Numbered from the stretch's first letter, positions 50,137 through 60,365 are shown. The stretch is 64,000 nucleotides of DNA from Acididesulfobacillus acetoxydans (GCF_902729405.1 NZ_LR746496.1:4092001-4156000); one strand, 5' to 3'. Numbers and translations are program-made. The notes: a model not told the origin generated them from the letters alone.

Positions 50137-51017
50137 AGAGACACATCCTCCCTCACTAAAGTACGCAGGTATTGACCATAGCTGTTTTTGGTCAGCGGGT
50201 CCGCTAAGCGGAGCACTTGCTCGGCGTGTATGTAGCCCATGCGGTAGGCAATCTCTTCCGGGCAGGCCACCATCAGCCCCTGCCGCTCTTCCACGGTCTG
50301 AATGAAATTCGAGGCCTGAAGGAGGGACTCATGGGTGCCGGTGTCAAGCCAGGCATACCCGCGGCCTAATTTCTCCACGCGCAGGGCCTGATGATCCAGA
50401 TAGACCTGATTGACATCCGTGATCTCCAGTTCTCCCCGGGTGGAGGGCTTGAGGCTGGCCGCGATGTCCACCACCCGGTTATCATAAAAATAGAGTCCCG
50501 TCACGGCGTAGTTGGATTTTGGCTGGCGCGGTTTTTCCTCCAAACTCACTGCCCGCCCCTCCGCGGCAAATTCCACCACCCCATAACGCTCCGGGTCCTT
50601 CACCCAGTAAGCAAACACAGTCGCGCCACTTTCCTGCGCCACGGCCCGCGCTAAGCTCGTGGTGAGACTGTGGCCGTAGAAGATATTGTCTCCTAAGACC
50701 AGGGCGCACCCTTCCCGGCCGATGAAGTCCCGGCCAATGATGAAGGCCTGGGCCAGCCCGCCCGGACTCGGCTGGACGGCATACTCCAGACGGATTCCCC
50801 ATTGACTCCCGTCTTGCAAAACCCCTTGAAAGAGTGCCCGGTCATCCGGTGTGGTGATGATGAGGATTTCCCGAATCCCGGCCAGCATCAGGGTGGTGAG
50901 TGGATAGTAAATCATGGGCTTATTATACACGGGCATGAGTTGCTTGCTCACGCTCAGCGTGAGCGGGTATAAGCGGGTGCCGGATCCCCCGGCCAGGATA
51001 ATGCCTTTCTTGATCAC
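50133..51017 (-). CDS. rfbA: Glucose-1-phosphate thymidylyltransferase
   Basis: 294 aa, first enzyme of dTDP-L-rhamnose synthesis (glucose-1-phosphate plus dTTP). It has the nucleotide-binding signature [17 protein letters not shown], the [15 protein letters not shown] motif, [11 protein letters not shown] and [23 protein letters not shown] 51017 ([11 protein letters not shown]) has GGGAGG nine bases upstream. The longer open frame lies in the end of rfbB. It starts 14 bases after rfbB. Confidence 0.96.
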   Translation of the reverse strand: MIKKGIILAGGSGTRLYPLTLSVSKQLMPVYNKPMIYYPLTTLMLAGIREILIITTPDDRALFQGVLQDGSQWGIRLEYAVQPSPGGLAQAFIIGRDFIGREGCALVLGDNIFYGHSLTTSLARAVAQESGATVFAYWVKDPERYGVVEFAAEGRAVSLEEKPRQPKSNYAVTGLYFYDNRVVDIAASLKPSTRGELEITDVNQVYLDHQALRVEKLGRGYAWLDTGTHESLLQASNFIQTVEERQGLMVACPEEIAYRMGYIHAEQVLRLADPLTKNSYGQYLRTLVREDVSL

Positions 51018-51031
51018 GTCCCTATCCCTCC

Positions 51032-52099
51032 CTAACGCGCGAATTCCCGAAGTCCCAGCCGTTCCCGGCGGTAACTGCCATCGGTCACCCTTTGGCACCA
51101 TTCCCGGTGGGCTAAATACCACTCCACAGTCTTTTTGAGTCCTGTGGCAAAAGTCTCCTCTGGCTTCCAACCCAGGGTCGTTTGCAGTTTGGCGGAGTCT
51201 ATGGCGTAACGACGGTCATGACCCGGCCGGTCCTTAACAAAAAGGATCTGGCGCCTGTAGCTCTCACCGTCCGGCCGCGGAAGCAATGTATCCAGCACAT
51301 CGCAGAGGAGATGGACCACTTCCAGGTTGCTTTTTTCACTGTGTCCTCCAATATTGTAGGTCTCGCCCACTCTCCCGCGCTCGATCACGGTCTGGAGGGC
51401 CCGGCAATGATCGAGGACAAAGAGCCAGTCCCGGACGTTCTGACCGTCGCCATAGACTGGCAAGGGCTTTCCGTCCAAGGCATTGAGGATCATGAGGGGA
51501 ATGAGTTTTTCCGGAAACTGATAAGGCCCGTAATTGTTGGAACAGTTTGTGGTGAGGGTCGGGAGATCATAGGTGTGATAATAAGCACGAACCAAATGGT
51601 CGGAGGCCGCTTTGGAGGCCGAATAGGGTGAATTGGGGGCATAGGGGCTATCTTCCGTAAAATAGCTCGTCTCTCCCAAGGAACCGTAGACCTCGTCGGT
51701 TGAGACCTGGAGAAAGCGGAAATGGCCCTCCAGCTTTTCTTTGTTTTCCCGCCAATAGCCGCGCACCGCTTCTAAGAGCTCAAAGGTCCCGACGATGTTG
51801 GTCTGGATAAAGTCCCTTGGGCTGTCAATGGAACGGTCAACATGGGATTCGGCCGCAAAATGAACGACGGCTTCGGGCCGGTATTTCCTGAGCAGGCTCG
51901 CGACCAGAGCCCGATCGCCAATATCCCCATGACAGAAGGTATAGTGCGGATGAGCCGATACATCCGCGAGGGAATCGAGGTTTCCGGCATAAGTGAGCTT
52001 GTCTAAGTTCACCACGCTTACCTCCCCCTCGTAAAGCATACGCCGGATAAAATGACTGCCGATGAAACCCGCTCCCCCAGTGACCAGATACGTCTTCAA
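51032..52099 (-). CDS. rfbB: dTDP-glucose 4,6-dehydratase
   Basis: About 355 aa, NAD-dependent dehydratase forming dTDP-4-keto-6-deoxyglucose. It has the Rossmann motif [39 protein letters not shown] and active-site [15 protein letters not shown] 52099 ([11 protein letters not shown]) gives the usual family start and has GGGGG eight bases upstream; ATG 52114 and TTG 52126 are alternatives, the last overlapping the rfbD stop. Second gene of the operon. Confidence 0.95.
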   Translation of the reverse strand: MKTYLVTGGAGFIGSHFIRRMLYEGEVSVVNLDKLTYAGNLDSLADVSAHPHYTFCHGDIGDRALVASLLRKYRPEAVVHFAAESHVDRSIDSPRDFIQTNIVGTFELLEAVRGYWRENKEKLEGHFRFLQVSTDEVYGSLGETSYFTEDSPYAPNSPYSASKAASDHLVRAYYHTYDLPTLTTNCSNNYGPYQFPEKLIPLMILNALDGKPLPVYGDGQNVRDWLFVLDHCRALQTVIERGRVGETYNIGGHSEKSNLEVVHLLCDVLDTLLPRPDGESYRRQILFVKDRPGHDRRYAIDSAKLQTTLGWKPEETFATGLKKTVEWYLAHREWCQRVTDGSYRRERLGLREFAR

Positions 52100-52122
52100 T
52101 GCTTTTTCCCCCATCCCCGGCT

Positions 52123-52959
52123 TCAATGAACCGCGTTTTCCAGATAATCCTGTAAGGCCTCTTCCCAGGGCCGCATCACGTCAAGCCCTCTGAGTTTAAG
52201 GAGCTTGTTTTCCATGACCGAGCACCTCGGGCGCTCCGCCTTGGTCGGGTATTCGGCACTGCTTACGGGCTCAACCTTGACCGTCTTGCCCGTAAGTTCA
52301 AAAATCTTTCGGGCAAATTCGTACCAGCTGCAGCTCCCGTTGTTGGAAGCGTGATACACTCCATAGAAATCTGTCTGCATCAGCTTCTCGATCACCCAGA
52401 CTAAATCTTTAGTATAGGTGGGGGTGCCGTACTGATCCGCAACCACGCTGAGCTTGTCCCGCTCGTCGGCGAGTTTCAACATCGTCTTCACAAAGTTGTG
52501 ACCCTCGCCGTAGAGCCAGGAGGTCCGGAGGATAAAGGACTCCCCGCCCACGGCTTCGACGAGTTTTTCCCCCCAGAGTTTGCTTTTGCCGTAGACCGAG
52601 AGCGGGTGAGGGGAATCGAACTCTTCGTAAGGCGCGCTCTTCGTCCCATCGAAGATGTAATCTGTGCTGATATGCACGAATTTAGCCCCCACCCGTTTGC
52701 AGGCGATGGCCACGTTTTGAGCCCCTATGGCGTTAACCTGAAAAGCCGTAAGCTCCTCTTCCTCCGCTTTTTCCACGTTCGTGTAAGCGGCCGTATTGAT
52801 GACCACTGACGGGTTAATCTCCGAGATACGGTCTTTGACGGACGGATAGTCGGTGATATCCAGGCCCGGCGCGTCTAGATCATAGCATCCCTGAAACTGC
52901 TGTCTGATTTCCCGGCCCAGCTGACCGCTCGCACCCATAACCATCACTTTCACGTTCAC
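52123..52959 (-). CDS. rfbD: dTDP-4-dehydrorhamnose reductase
   Basis: 278 aa, final reduction to dTDP-L-rhamnose with NAD(P)H. It has the Rossmann motif [43 protein letters not shown] and [12 protein letters not shown] 52959 ([12 protein letters not shown]) has AAGGGGTGA five bases upstream. First gene of rfbDBAC; the product presumably feeds a rhamnose-containing surface glycan, fitting the many envelope genes around it. Confidence 0.95.
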   Translation of the reverse strand: MNVKVMVMGASGQLGREIRQQFQGCYDLDAPGLDITDYPSVKDRISEINPSVVINTAAYTNVEKAEEEELTAFQVNAIGAQNVAIACKRVGAKFVHISTDYIFDGTKSAPYEEFDSPHPLSVYGKSKLWGEKLVEAVGGESFILRTSWLYGEGHNFVKTMLKLADERDKLSVVADQYGTPTYTKDLVWVIEKLMQTDFYGVYHASNNGSCSWYEFARKIFELTGKTVKVEPVSSAEYPTKAERPRCSVMENKLLKLRGLDVMRPWEEALQDYLENAVH

Positions 52960-52992
52960 GCTCACCCCTTCTCTAAAACTCTCGCGCCGCAT

Positions 52993-53043
52993 GTGAGACG
53001 CTAAGCGCCGAGTCCGTGCTTAGATCCCGAGGTATTCCTTTCA
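52993..53043 (-). repeat. Fragment of the YdcF gene tail
   Basis: The words GAGTCCGTGC and AGATCCCGAGGTATTCCTT match the 3' end of the YdcF gene at 29095-29136. Only about 12 codons remain (..EYLGI..). It marks another break point of the amplified surface module, just upstream of rfbD. Confidence 0.5.
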
Positions 53044-53063
53044 TCGGTGGGCAGGAATTATCG

Positions 53064-53522
53064 TCAAGAAGACCAATGGGGCTTTCTAATCTGCCTTAAG
53101 ACGATGATCATAACCAACGCCGCAGCTGAATCCAGCATGACATCCTGCACCGCAGGAGTCCGGCCCGGCACAAAGATTTGATGGAACTCGTCAGAAGCGG
53201 CATATAGGGTTGCCAGTCCATAAGAAAGGAGCGCACGCTTGCCCGTGGCGTAGAACAAGAGTAATGCCAACACCGCATAGACCGTGACGTGCGCTGCCTT
53301 ACGGACAACGAAATCCAGAGAACCTAAGTCCCTCTTGGGCACATGGGTAGACTGTTCAATAACGGTTCCTGTGTTTTTGGCTGTAAAGACGGGGAATGCC
53401 GTGAAGCCAAAGATAACAACGCACCCTATGATGACAAGTATCCACCGGGTCTTTTGCGAAAATATGTCGAGCACCCCCCTGTAGTAATACAGGTTATCGT
53501 ATACCTGCTGAGCCACGGACAT
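53064..53522 (-). CDS. VanZ-like membrane protein (copy 2)
   Basis: 152 aa, paralogue of 47065-47463 with the same RKAAHVTVYAVLALLL and DEFHQIFVPGRTPAVQDVML. In copy 1 the start is ATG after GTGCTTAGAC; the equivalent position here is ATA. The frame therefore probably uses ATG 53522, 18 codons earlier, which has GAAGGA four bases upstream and overlaps the SGNH gene by 29 bases. The N-terminus is thus longer (MSVAQQVYDNLYYYRG). Confidence 0.85.
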   Translation of the reverse strand: MSVAQQVYDNLYYYRGVLDIFSQKTRWILVIIGCVVIFGFTAFPVFTAKNTGTVIEQSTHVPKRDLGSLDFVVRKAAHVTVYAVLALLLFYATGKRALLSYGLATLYAASDEFHQIFVPGRTPAVQDVMLDSAAALVMIIVLRQIRKPHWSS

Positions 53523-54330
53523 TCATTCCTTCACTCTGACCCAATACTCCCACCGCATATTTCCCCATCGCCTCATACCCTTGAAGCGAAGGGTATTTGC
53601 CGTCGCTAGACATGCCCTTGAGATATTCTCCCTTGCTATTGAACAGGACTGTGGCGAAATCCAGGGTCTGGAGCTTCTCTTCTTTGGCGTAGTGGCTAAT
53701 CCAGTCCCGCAGTGTCTTGATGCTCAGCTGGAACCCCGGATAAGGCAGAGGGAGTGCCAAGATGGGGATGATGTGATGAGCCCGCGCCCGCGCGACCATG
53801 GTCTTGATGGCATTCTGAGAATCTGTTTCACTGACTCGCTTGATTACATCTCCGTCTCCGACAAAGATGATGACCCGGCCTGGCTTGGCCGCTACGACAT
53901 CCTGGCTAAAATGCGCGAGTACATCCTGAGAGGTCTGACCGACCTTGCCTTGGTTGGTGACTGGGACTCCGAGGTGATCCGCTATCCATTTTGGCCAGGA
54001 GTACCCTGGACCGACTGGGTTGCCATAGGTGAACGAGTCACCCACAGTCACAATCTTCGTGTTCGTGAGTTGAGGCGCGGTCGTTTGTCCTTGGGTTTCA
54101 GTCTGAGGTTCGGATTGGGTCTGTGTCCGATTAAGGGTCGGCTGAGCAGCCTGCGAGGATGTTTGCGTCGGTTGACTTGCCGCTGTTTGGCCGGACAGAT
54201 CCTTCGCCGCCACGGGATTGCCACTGCGCTTGGCCCCCGAATTGGTTCGGAGATAGAGTGCAATTATAACCACAACCGCGATTACAAAGGTTACTCCGAC
54301 AATACGTATCTCTACATGTTTCCTGCGCAT
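53494..54330 (-). CDS. Membrane-anchored SGNH/GDSL-like hydrolase
   Basis: 278 aa. The N-terminal anchor (VEIRIVGVTFVIAVVVIIAL) is followed by a Thr/Gln/Ser-rich linker and an extracellular SGNH domain from residue 92: IVTVGDSFTYG (nucleophile S99), QGKVGQTSQD, FVGDGDVIK in place of GxND, and DGKYPSLQGY, where the catalytic His of DxxH is Tyr246. ATG 54330 has GGGAGG six bases upstream. Such proteins deacetylate or acetylate cell-wall glycans; with His missing it may be inactive or binding-only. A truncated copy is at 63459-63749. Confidence 0.82.
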   Translation of the reverse strand: MRRKHVEIRIVGVTFVIAVVVIIALYLRTNSGAKRSGNPVAAKDLSGQTAASQPTQTSSQAAQPTLNRTQTQSEPQTETQGQTTAPQLTNTKIVTVGDSFTYGNPVGPGYSWPKWIADHLGVPVTNQGKVGQTSQDVLAHFSQDVVAAKPGRVIIFVGDGDVIKRVSETDSQNAIKTMVARARAHHIIPILALPLPYPGFQLSIKTLRDWISHYAKEEKLQTLDFATVLFNSKGEYLKGMSSDGKYPSLQGYEAMGKYAVGVLGQSEGMNVRGSAGIR

Positions 54331-54410
54331 TTCGTTCCTCCCACGACGCTGACGCGTTACATCCCTACAAGGGCAACGCTCAGATTATTTCAACGCCCAC
54401 ATTATGAGTG

Positions 54411-54642
54411 GGCAGGTATTATACTCAAGAAGACCGATGGGGCTTTCTAATCTGCCTTAAGACGATCTGTAATGCGCCCTATTTTAAGACGAAAAAACGC
54501 TAGAGCCTATTTATTTGAAGGCTTTGGCCAAGTTAATCAATCGCGCTGTGTTGCAATTTAATTGTCAGAATACTTTCCCGTTGTGTGGGGGACTGACCCC
54601 GGCACAATTCCGACGGGACGGAGGAATTGTGGTCGAGCAGGT
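54411..54642. repeat. R repeat, copy 1 (VanZ tail plus unknown frame)
   Basis: Begins with the 3' tail of a VanZ gene (minus strand IRKPHRSS-like end) and continues into about 170 bases that encode, on the plus strand, KALAKLINRAVLQFNCQ, FPLCGGLTPAQFRRDGG and IVVEQ. It contains the palindromic GGGGACTGACCCC. Copies lie at 59385-59610 and 63829-64000. The upstream part 54080-54410 is shared only with the third copy. Confidence 0.8.
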
Positions 54643-55280
54643 GTTGGCGAAAACCTGGCCTGACGACATGATGATGGGCAATCCCGTTTTATTATACAAC
54701 CTGACGGCGGTCACGACACGATCCATGCTGGAGCCACTGAGGTTTCCCCTGCCCTCTACGTCCGGAGTGTCTAACGTGGCCCCGCCGCCAAGCACGATTA
54801 GAACGTCTCCGTTTAAGGCAGTCGGAGGATTGAATCGGCTTTCCAAACTGCGCATTAAGAGTGAACTGACAATATCCGTTGAGCAAGCATAGAGGATGAA
54901 GGTCGTTGCGAGCAAAATGATCGCTACGGTTCGCTCACGCTTGCGCAGCCACCAGGCTAAGAGAAATTTATAGAGATTTATGATGTTCCTAGATACAGAA
55001 AAAGCCCGTGATTAAAAATCAGTGGCTTTAAAGAGGGCAATCACGCCGAGAAGTATACTGAACGTCATGAATCTGTTGTTGTACTAAACCGTCTGCCGGA
55101 TGACAGTCTGTCTATATGGGGATTCAATCTTTTCCATGGGGGCCAAAATTGTCTTGGGGAGAGAAACCAATCCGGATAGCTTATCGAATTCGTTCAAATT
55201 AGCCGGTAAAATCCCCAAAATGGGTAAGCTCCCCCCTCCCCAGAAGGGGCAGTTTAAATTAATCTTCAGTTCCGGGAGAT

Positions 55281-56389
55281 TCATGGACTGGCGGGAGCGT
55301 GTTTGGGAAAAACAAGCGCCACCACGTCAAGACTTCCACAGGCAGGGCAAGACTTCGCGTGTTTCTTAAGGTCCGGGATCGAGGGCCCGCTTCCAGTAAG
55401 ACGTCTGCATTTTGAAAGCAAGGTATGGATATTCCGGCTGCAAAGGATGCCATAATGCCGGATCTTGATAAATCGATCTGGGAGGACATGCAGAAGAAAC
55501 CTTCGGGTAAACTCGGCCGCATCCAGGGTCATCACTTTCGATTTACCGTTGTCTTTATAATCCTTCCAGGCAAAACGGACAGAATGGCCGTCAAAGGACA
55601 GAATTCTAGAATTGCTAATCGCGACCCTGTGGGTATAACGGCCAAGATAGCGAACGACGTGCCCTGGAGACTTGAAGGGCTTCTTAGAAAAGACAACCCA
55701 GGGGGTGCGATACAGTGGATCGATCAGGGAAAGGAAGTGACTTGGGAAGGCAAGTTGGGCAGTCTCATTAAAGAAGACCAATTCCCTCTTGTCGTAGGCC
55801 TGTTTGAGAAGGTAAAGAAACTTACCTCTGAACTTGTTAGAAATGACTTTTACAGGGATGAAGAATTTCTTGCGGGAATAGACAAAGCGAAGGCCGTCGT
55901 TAGCAAGGCCGCCGCCCGGAACAATACAGTGAACGTGAGGATGAAAGGATAGGTTCTGGCCCCAGGTATGAAGGACTGAAGTCACTCCGATCGTTGCGCC
56001 GAGGAATTTACGATCTTTAGCCAGTTCAGTGAGCGTCTGGCCGCTTGCATCAGGATAGAGTAGAGAAGCTTCTGATTCTGAAAAACGGGGGTATTCAGGG
56101 CCTGAGGGAGGGTAAACACGACGTGAAAATAGCCCACCGGCAAAAGTTTGGTCATCTGAGCTTCAACCCAGTCTTCTTGAACCGCGTGTTGGCATTTGGG
56201 ACAATGCCGGTTACGACAGGAGTTGTAAGAAACATCCACGAAACCACACTCTGTGCAGACTTCGGCAGGGTAGCCGAGGAGTGAAGTTCGACAGTGACGA
56301 ATCATGTTGAAAGCTTTGGCCTGAGCCGGAGACATGGCCTCAAGATGGACCTGATTAAAGATATCCTGCAGTTCAGGCATTGGGATCAC
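55281..56389 (-). pseudogene. IS91-family transposase, frameshifted
   Basis: The N-terminal frame (56389-55982) has the zinc domain CTECGFVDVSYNSCRNRHC and PKCQ. The C-terminal frame has the HUH motif FHPHVHCIVPGGG and the tyrosine region VVRYLGRYTHRVAISNSRIL. The frames join if one base is restored near 56034 (family reading TLTELAKDRKFLGATIGVT). Rolling-circle type DNA nicking enzyme; inactive as read. Confidence 0.85.
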
Positions 56390-57233
56390 GTCCGTCCAGA
56401 GGACTTCTTACGGAAGCCAGATGCTGAGTTGAGAGGTGAATGTCGTGAGCCGTCGTCGAGATATCGCTGTGCCCCAGAAGCATCTGAATCGTACGTAGAT
56501 CCACACGTGATTCAAGAAGGTGGGTGGCAAAACTATGCCGCAGGGTATGGACCGTAGCGGGTTTGGCGATGCCGGCTTTCTTTTTGGCCCGTCGAAAACT
56601 TTGTTCGATACCACTGGCGGCCATGGGCTTCCCTAGAATCAGCCCAGGGAAAAGCAGGTCTGTGGGTCTATACAGTGGCCCGTAGCTTCTGAGCATTTTT
56701 AGATTTTCAAGGGACAGAACGGTTAATCGATCTTTGTTGCCCTTGCCACGATGGACCCGGATCATCATGTTCTTGGAATCAATGTCTGCAATACGGAGAT
56801 TCAGGGTTTCAGAAATACGTAGGCCGGAAGAGTAGGTGGTCAAGAGAATAACCCGGTGCTTCGGATTAGCCACGCGATCAAGGATAGAGAGAATCTCGGT
56901 CTTAGACAAAACAGAGGGAAGCTTTTTAGGTCTTTTGGGCCGCACGATCACGTCGTCCGACCCGCCATAGTGGAGGACCTTGTTGAAAAAGAGTTTAAAA
57001 TCGTTGCAGGAGATGTTAATATTACTGTAGCTAAGACCGGATTTGATGCGGACATGGAGATACGCTTTGAGTTCATCTGGTGAGACCTGGGGCGCCGACT
57101 TGTCAAAATGCTTTTCCAGCATCCTTAAATGACAGAGATAATGTTTGAGGGTGTTTGGGGAAAGGCCACGAAGCTCCATTTCGAACTTCATCTGTTGGAG
57201 ATGGGAAGAAAGCGTTTGAGAGTTTTGGGGCAT
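56373..57233 (-). CDS. Tyrosine-recombinase-like integrase of the IS91-like element
   Basis: 286 aa. The N-terminal SAM-like domain (LRGLSPNTLKHYLCHLRMLE) precedes the catalytic fold with Arg in TTYSSGLRISETLNLRI, HTLRHSFATHLLE and LLGHSDIST. Where the catalytic Tyr is expected (TTxxYxHLS) the sequence is TTAHDIHLS, so the nucleophile appears to be Asp. ATG 57233 has AAAGGA eight bases upstream. The end overlaps the transposase start by 17 bases. Confidence 0.85.
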   Translation of the reverse strand: MPQNSQTLSSHLQQMKFEMELRGLSPNTLKHYLCHLRMLEKHFDKSAPQVSPDELKAYLHVRIKSGLSYSNINISCNDFKLFFNKVLHYGGSDDVIVRPKRPKKLPSVLSKTEILSILDRVANPKHRVILLTTYSSGLRISETLNLRIADIDSKNMMIRVHRGKGNKDRLTVLSLENLKMLRSYGPLYRPTDLLFPGLILGKPMAASGIEQSFRRAKKKAGIAKPATVHTLRHSFATHLLESRVDLRTIQMLLGHSDISTTAHDIHLSTQHLASVRSPLDGRDPNA

Positions 57234-57450
57234 GATCATCATCCTTTCTAAGTCAAATTTGGGGACTAAGAAGGCATCGTGTCTCAAATTAAAATAGTGG
57301 GCTATTGGCTAATCCTTAGCCGCCGCGCAGCGGTTTAGTACAATAAGATGAGAATGAATAACTCGCTTTCGACAGTCCGTAGACACGGGAAGTGCCTCAA
57401 ACCCTTATGGCATCTGGGCTTCAGGCACTTGTGGATAACGTACCGTGTAC

Positions 57451-59106
57451 CTACACTTTTTGTCCCTTGGGAAGCGAAATATCCCATATTCTCGGGGGTT
57501 CCGGCAATTTGAGTGCTGAAAAAATACCCGTTTGCTCTTGGGTTAATTCTGTCCTTTGAAAGACTTTCCCGTCCGTCGATTCCCACTCGACGAGATAAAT
57601 TTTCTCCAGTTCGAAACGAAGGTTGGCCCAGGTTTGTTGAGTCTCTACTTCTGCCAGGCGTACCAGGAGCAAAGCCAGCCAACACAGCAGGACATGGGCA
57701 CAGATCCGATCGTCTTTTCGGTGGTAAACAGGCCGTAGCTCCAGAGTCGTTTTGAGCGTGCGAAAAGCCCGCTCCACTTCCCAAAGCTGTTTGAAGCCCA
57801 AGGTGATATCCTCTATGGAGAGGGTGTCATCCGAGGTGCGGATAAGGTATTTCCCGTCCAACCTTTCCGCGGCTTTGACCGCTTTCTGGTTAATCCTAAG
57901 GTTGCCTTTAGCATCGATTTGCAAATATCGCTTGTAGACGATATGGCTGTAGAGGGCACAGTGTGCTTTGGTGTGCGCTTCTCCGTCCAGCTCCTTCAGC
58001 TTCGCGAGCTTCTGCTTCAGCTTCTCCAGGTGCTTGGTGCGGGTATGGGCATCACGCTTGGCTTCCGCAGGGTTACGGACCAGAACGTAGCGGATGCGGG
58101 CCTCACCGTGGCCGACAACGACTTCTTTCGCCTCCAGATTCTCTTGAAGCGTGCGAAACCTTCCGGGATGGGAGAGGGCCTCCTCGACTTCGGGCTTACC
58201 GGCTCTAAGACGTTCTCCAGCGATGTAGTGGCCCCCGGTCCTTTGCAGAATCCGCAAGTTTTCCTCGGAGGAAAAACCCCTATCCATCACACTCACGACC
58301 CGCCCCAACTTCCAACCCGCCAGATCCCGCTTGACTTCCGGGATAACCGACATATCGGAGGTATTGCCGGGCCAGACCCAAGAGCGAATCGGGATCCCGT
58401 CCCGTGTGACCGCCAGGCCGATCACAATTTGGGGCAAATCGGGCCGGCTGTCCTTTGAGTGACCCAGCGCCTTTAAGTCCTGTTCCTCATCGTCCCACGC
58501 GTCCATTTCAAAGTAAGTCGAGATGGTATCGAAGAACAGGAGATCGACTTCAAGATGGAACAAGTCCGCTACGGCATAAAACACCTCTCGCTCAACGTCT
58601 TCCTGGGATTCCAAGAGGAAATCCATCGCGCGATAGCAGTGCTGAACCTCCACGTTCGCAAGGCCGGGAATGACTACCTTTTCGGGCACCCATTTCTCCA
58701 ATTGCAGCTTGCTCAAAGGTGCCAAAGCCCGGTTAGCCACCATCGCGAACAGAGCGCGTTCCACCTCCGTGCGATACTCGCGCTCTTTCAAGCGGCGCTT
58801 CAAAATGCTATCGATTCCGAGTTTCCGCCAGAGCTGATCCAGAAACCAGGCACCGCCCAGCGGGCGACAGGAGAGGAGCTCCGGTTTCGGGGCCTCCACC
58901 GGATCGAGCGGTTCCCCGAGGAAACGCCGGATACTGCGTTCCAGCCGGCGAAGGGACTCCATATCCAACCGATCCAAACGTCCGAAATTAAAAAGGACAT
59001 TCGCCTGCGGAGAGCCGGTTTCCGGATTACGAACGTTATGAGCTAACTGAACGTACTTAACCACACTATTATCTTTGTTCTTACGAGACGTCACACGTAT
59101 ATACAT
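57451..59106 (-). CDS. IS1634-family DDE transposase
   Basis: 551 aa, full length. DDE residues lie in LLFFDTISTYF, VVSVMDRGFSS and WEVERAFRTLK, the last followed by LELRPVYHRKDDRICAHVLL. The N-terminus YIRVTSRKNKDNSVVKYVQL is typical of the group. It catalyses cut-and-paste transposition of the surrounding element. Confidence 0.93.
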   Translation of the reverse strand: MYIRVTSRKNKDNSVVKYVQLAHNVRNPETGSPQANVLFNFGRLDRLDMESLRRLERSIRRFLGEPLDPVEAPKPELLSCRPLGGAWFLDQLWRKLGIDSILKRRLKEREYRTEVERALFAMVANRALAPLSKLQLEKWVPEKVVIPGLANVEVQHCYRAMDFLLESQEDVEREVFYAVADLFHLEVDLLFFDTISTYFEMDAWDDEEQDLKALGHSKDSRPDLPQIVIGLAVTRDGIPIRSWVWPGNTSDMSVIPEVKRDLAGWKLGRVVSVMDRGFSSEENLRILQRTGGHYIAGERLRAGKPEVEEALSHPGRFRTLQENLEAKEVVVGHGEARIRYVLVRNPAEAKRDAHTRTKHLEKLKQKLAKLKELDGEAHTKAHCALYSHIVYKRYLQIDAKGNLRINQKAVKAAERLDGKYLIRTSDDTLSIEDITLGFKQLWEVERAFRTLKTTLELRPVYHRKDDRICAHVLLCWLALLLVRLAEVETQQTWANLRFELEKIYLVEWESTDGKVFQRTELTQEQTGIFSALKLPEPPRIWDISLPKGQKV

Positions 59107-59240
59107 GCCTACATTTTACCACAAGTCAGACATACCTTCAAGTATTAATAAGGGCTATCCACAGCTTATCCACATAATCGTGTGCCTACACATTTTCACT
59201 GTTTTTGCCTGTGGATAAGCCCTGAAACCCGCATGAATAA

Positions 59241-59266
59241 AGGCATCCATTTTTTAACGGATGCCT
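59241..59266. terminator. Hairpin near the right end of the IS1634-type element
   Basis: AGGCATCC and GGATGCCT enclose a T-rich loop. It lies between the outer end and the transposase gene, where such hairpins stop outside transcription from entering the element. TTATCCACA words at 59160-59220 are also present. Confidence 0.5.
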
Positions 59267-59384
59267 AAATCCACGAAAAACTGTCGAAGCCGAGAATAAC
59301 CCTGGGGGCAACAGCATGTTATAACCTGATTTCAGGATATCTAGAAACAAAAACAACACTCCCATTATTTCATCAGTGGGCTGA

Positions 59385-59610
59385 AATTATAGTCAAGAAG
59401 ACCGACGGAGCTTCCTAATCTGCGTTAACACGATCTGTAATGTGCCCTATTTTACGGACGAAAAAACGCTGGAGCCTATTTATTTGAAGGCTTTGGCCAA
59501 GTTAATCAATCGCGCCGTGTTGCAATTTAATTGTCAGAGTACTTTCCCGTTGTGTGGGGGACTGACCCCGGCACAATTCCGACGGGGCGGAGGAATTGTG
59601 GTCGAGCACT
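59385..59610. repeat. R repeat, copy 2
   Basis: Starts at the end of the YdcF fragment with the VanZ tail (AAGAAGACCGACGG) and matches copy 1 through CGGAGGAATTGTGGTCGAGCA. Plus-strand reading YFTDEKTLEPIYLKALAKLI extends the unknown frame upstream. After 59610 the sequences diverge and the AT-rich islet begins. Confidence 0.8.
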
Positions 59611-59699
59611 TTTCGAAGATGTTTGGACTTAAGAGCTTAAACGGGTATATGGATAATGGGAAGTGGGTAAACTGACAATTACATATGGTGCGGTTCACC

Positions 59700-60365
59700 T
59701 TAATGTATTAGGTAAAGATTTAAACTTTCCGTTAACTGTATACTTAGACCTTCAACTCTTCTGTATGCTAAAAGCCCCATCTCAAGATTGTAATCCAGGT
59801 TCTTCCTTAACTCTGCTTCTATATGTACTGTATTTCTATATTCATATAATTTGATTAGGTCTTCTCTTAATTGTGAATCAATAAGTTTTAAATGATAACA
59901 AGAATTTACCTTTTGGTCATATCGTATTTTTGTTTTATCAATTGGCTTTTTTTCTTTATAATAAATTAATATCTCTTTCCCATCATGAACAAGTTCTTTT
60001 TGCAATTTTTCTTTTTGATATTTTGGTATCATAATTTGTGTAAGTCTTTCTTGATAAAGTAGTTCACGCACAGGGTCTTGATCTACTAATAGTTCAAACA
60101 AAATATAGTTAATAACTGCTTCTTGTATAGAAACATACATAATCACTTGAGTTTTTATTTGAGCTAATAATAATTCGCCTTCTGCTTGTAGTCCCTCAAA
60201 AATTTTATAGATAACTCGACTATTTTTATACTCTACAATTAATCTTTCTCGCAAATTCGCGTCTTTGATAAATGGATAAAAATTCTTATCATACCAATCT
60301 TTACTTGGCAAATGTCCATAGACATATTCCCGTATTTTATCGTGTATTTCATTTATAAATGGCAT
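59700..60365 (-). CDS. Unrecognised 221-aa protein, AT-rich gene
   Basis: ATG 60365 has GGGGG eight bases upstream. Helical, charged protein (MPFINEIHDKIREYVYGHLP, YVSIQEAVINYILFELLVDQ). Near the C-terminus LIKLYEYRNTVHIEAELRKN contains an Arg-x3-His resembling, but shorter than, the HEPN Arg-x4-6-His motif. Base composition is far more AT-rich than the flanking envelope genes, which points to recent acquisition. No family assigned. Confidence 0.65.
   Translation of the reverse strand: MPFINEIHDKIREYVYGHLPSKDWYDKNFYPFIKDANLRERLIVEYKNSRVIYKIFEGLQAEGELLLAQIKTQVIMYVSIQEAVINYILFELLVDQDPVRELLYQERLTQIMIPKYQKEKLQKELVHDGKEILIYYKEKKPIDKTKIRYDQKVNSCYHLKLIDSQLREDLIKLYEYRNTVHIEAELRKNLDYNLEMGLLAYRRVEGLSIQLTESLNLYLIH

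Larger units (their letters stand above)
54968..57341. mobile_element. IS91-like element (Y2 transposase plus tyrosine integrase)
   Basis: Boundaries come from comparison with the uninterrupted YdcF paralogue: the left flank ends GAGAAAT and the right flank resumes AATAAGATG, sharing three bases. No terminal inverted repeats, as expected for IS91 relatives. It carries a frameshifted HUH transposase and an integrase lacking the usual tyrosine. The left 300 bases (54968-55280) hold no gene. Confidence 0.75.
57362..59294. mobile_element. IS1634-type insertion sequence with 5-bp target duplication
   Basis: Ends are imperfect inverted repeats: CTCGCTTTCGACAGT on the left and, on the reverse strand of the right end, CTCGGCTTCGACAGT. 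The direct repeat AATAA flanks both sides (57357-57361, 59295-59299) and the interrupted YdcF sequence continues exactly after it. Length 1933 bp with one intact transposase gene, so it may be active. Confidence 0.9.
54643..59384 (-). pseudogene. YdcF/DUF218 gene (copy 3) split by two insertion sequences
   Basis: Three coding pieces in order match the gene at 29076-29867: 59295-59384 (leader and LLPPG region), 57342-57361 (a few codons) and 54643-54967 (DVLIVLGGGATLDTPDVEG to IIMSSGQVFANT). The rest of the C-terminus is cut off by R repeat copy 1. The first insertion is an IS91-like element (54968-57341), the second an IS1634-type element (57362-59294). Confidence 0.85.
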
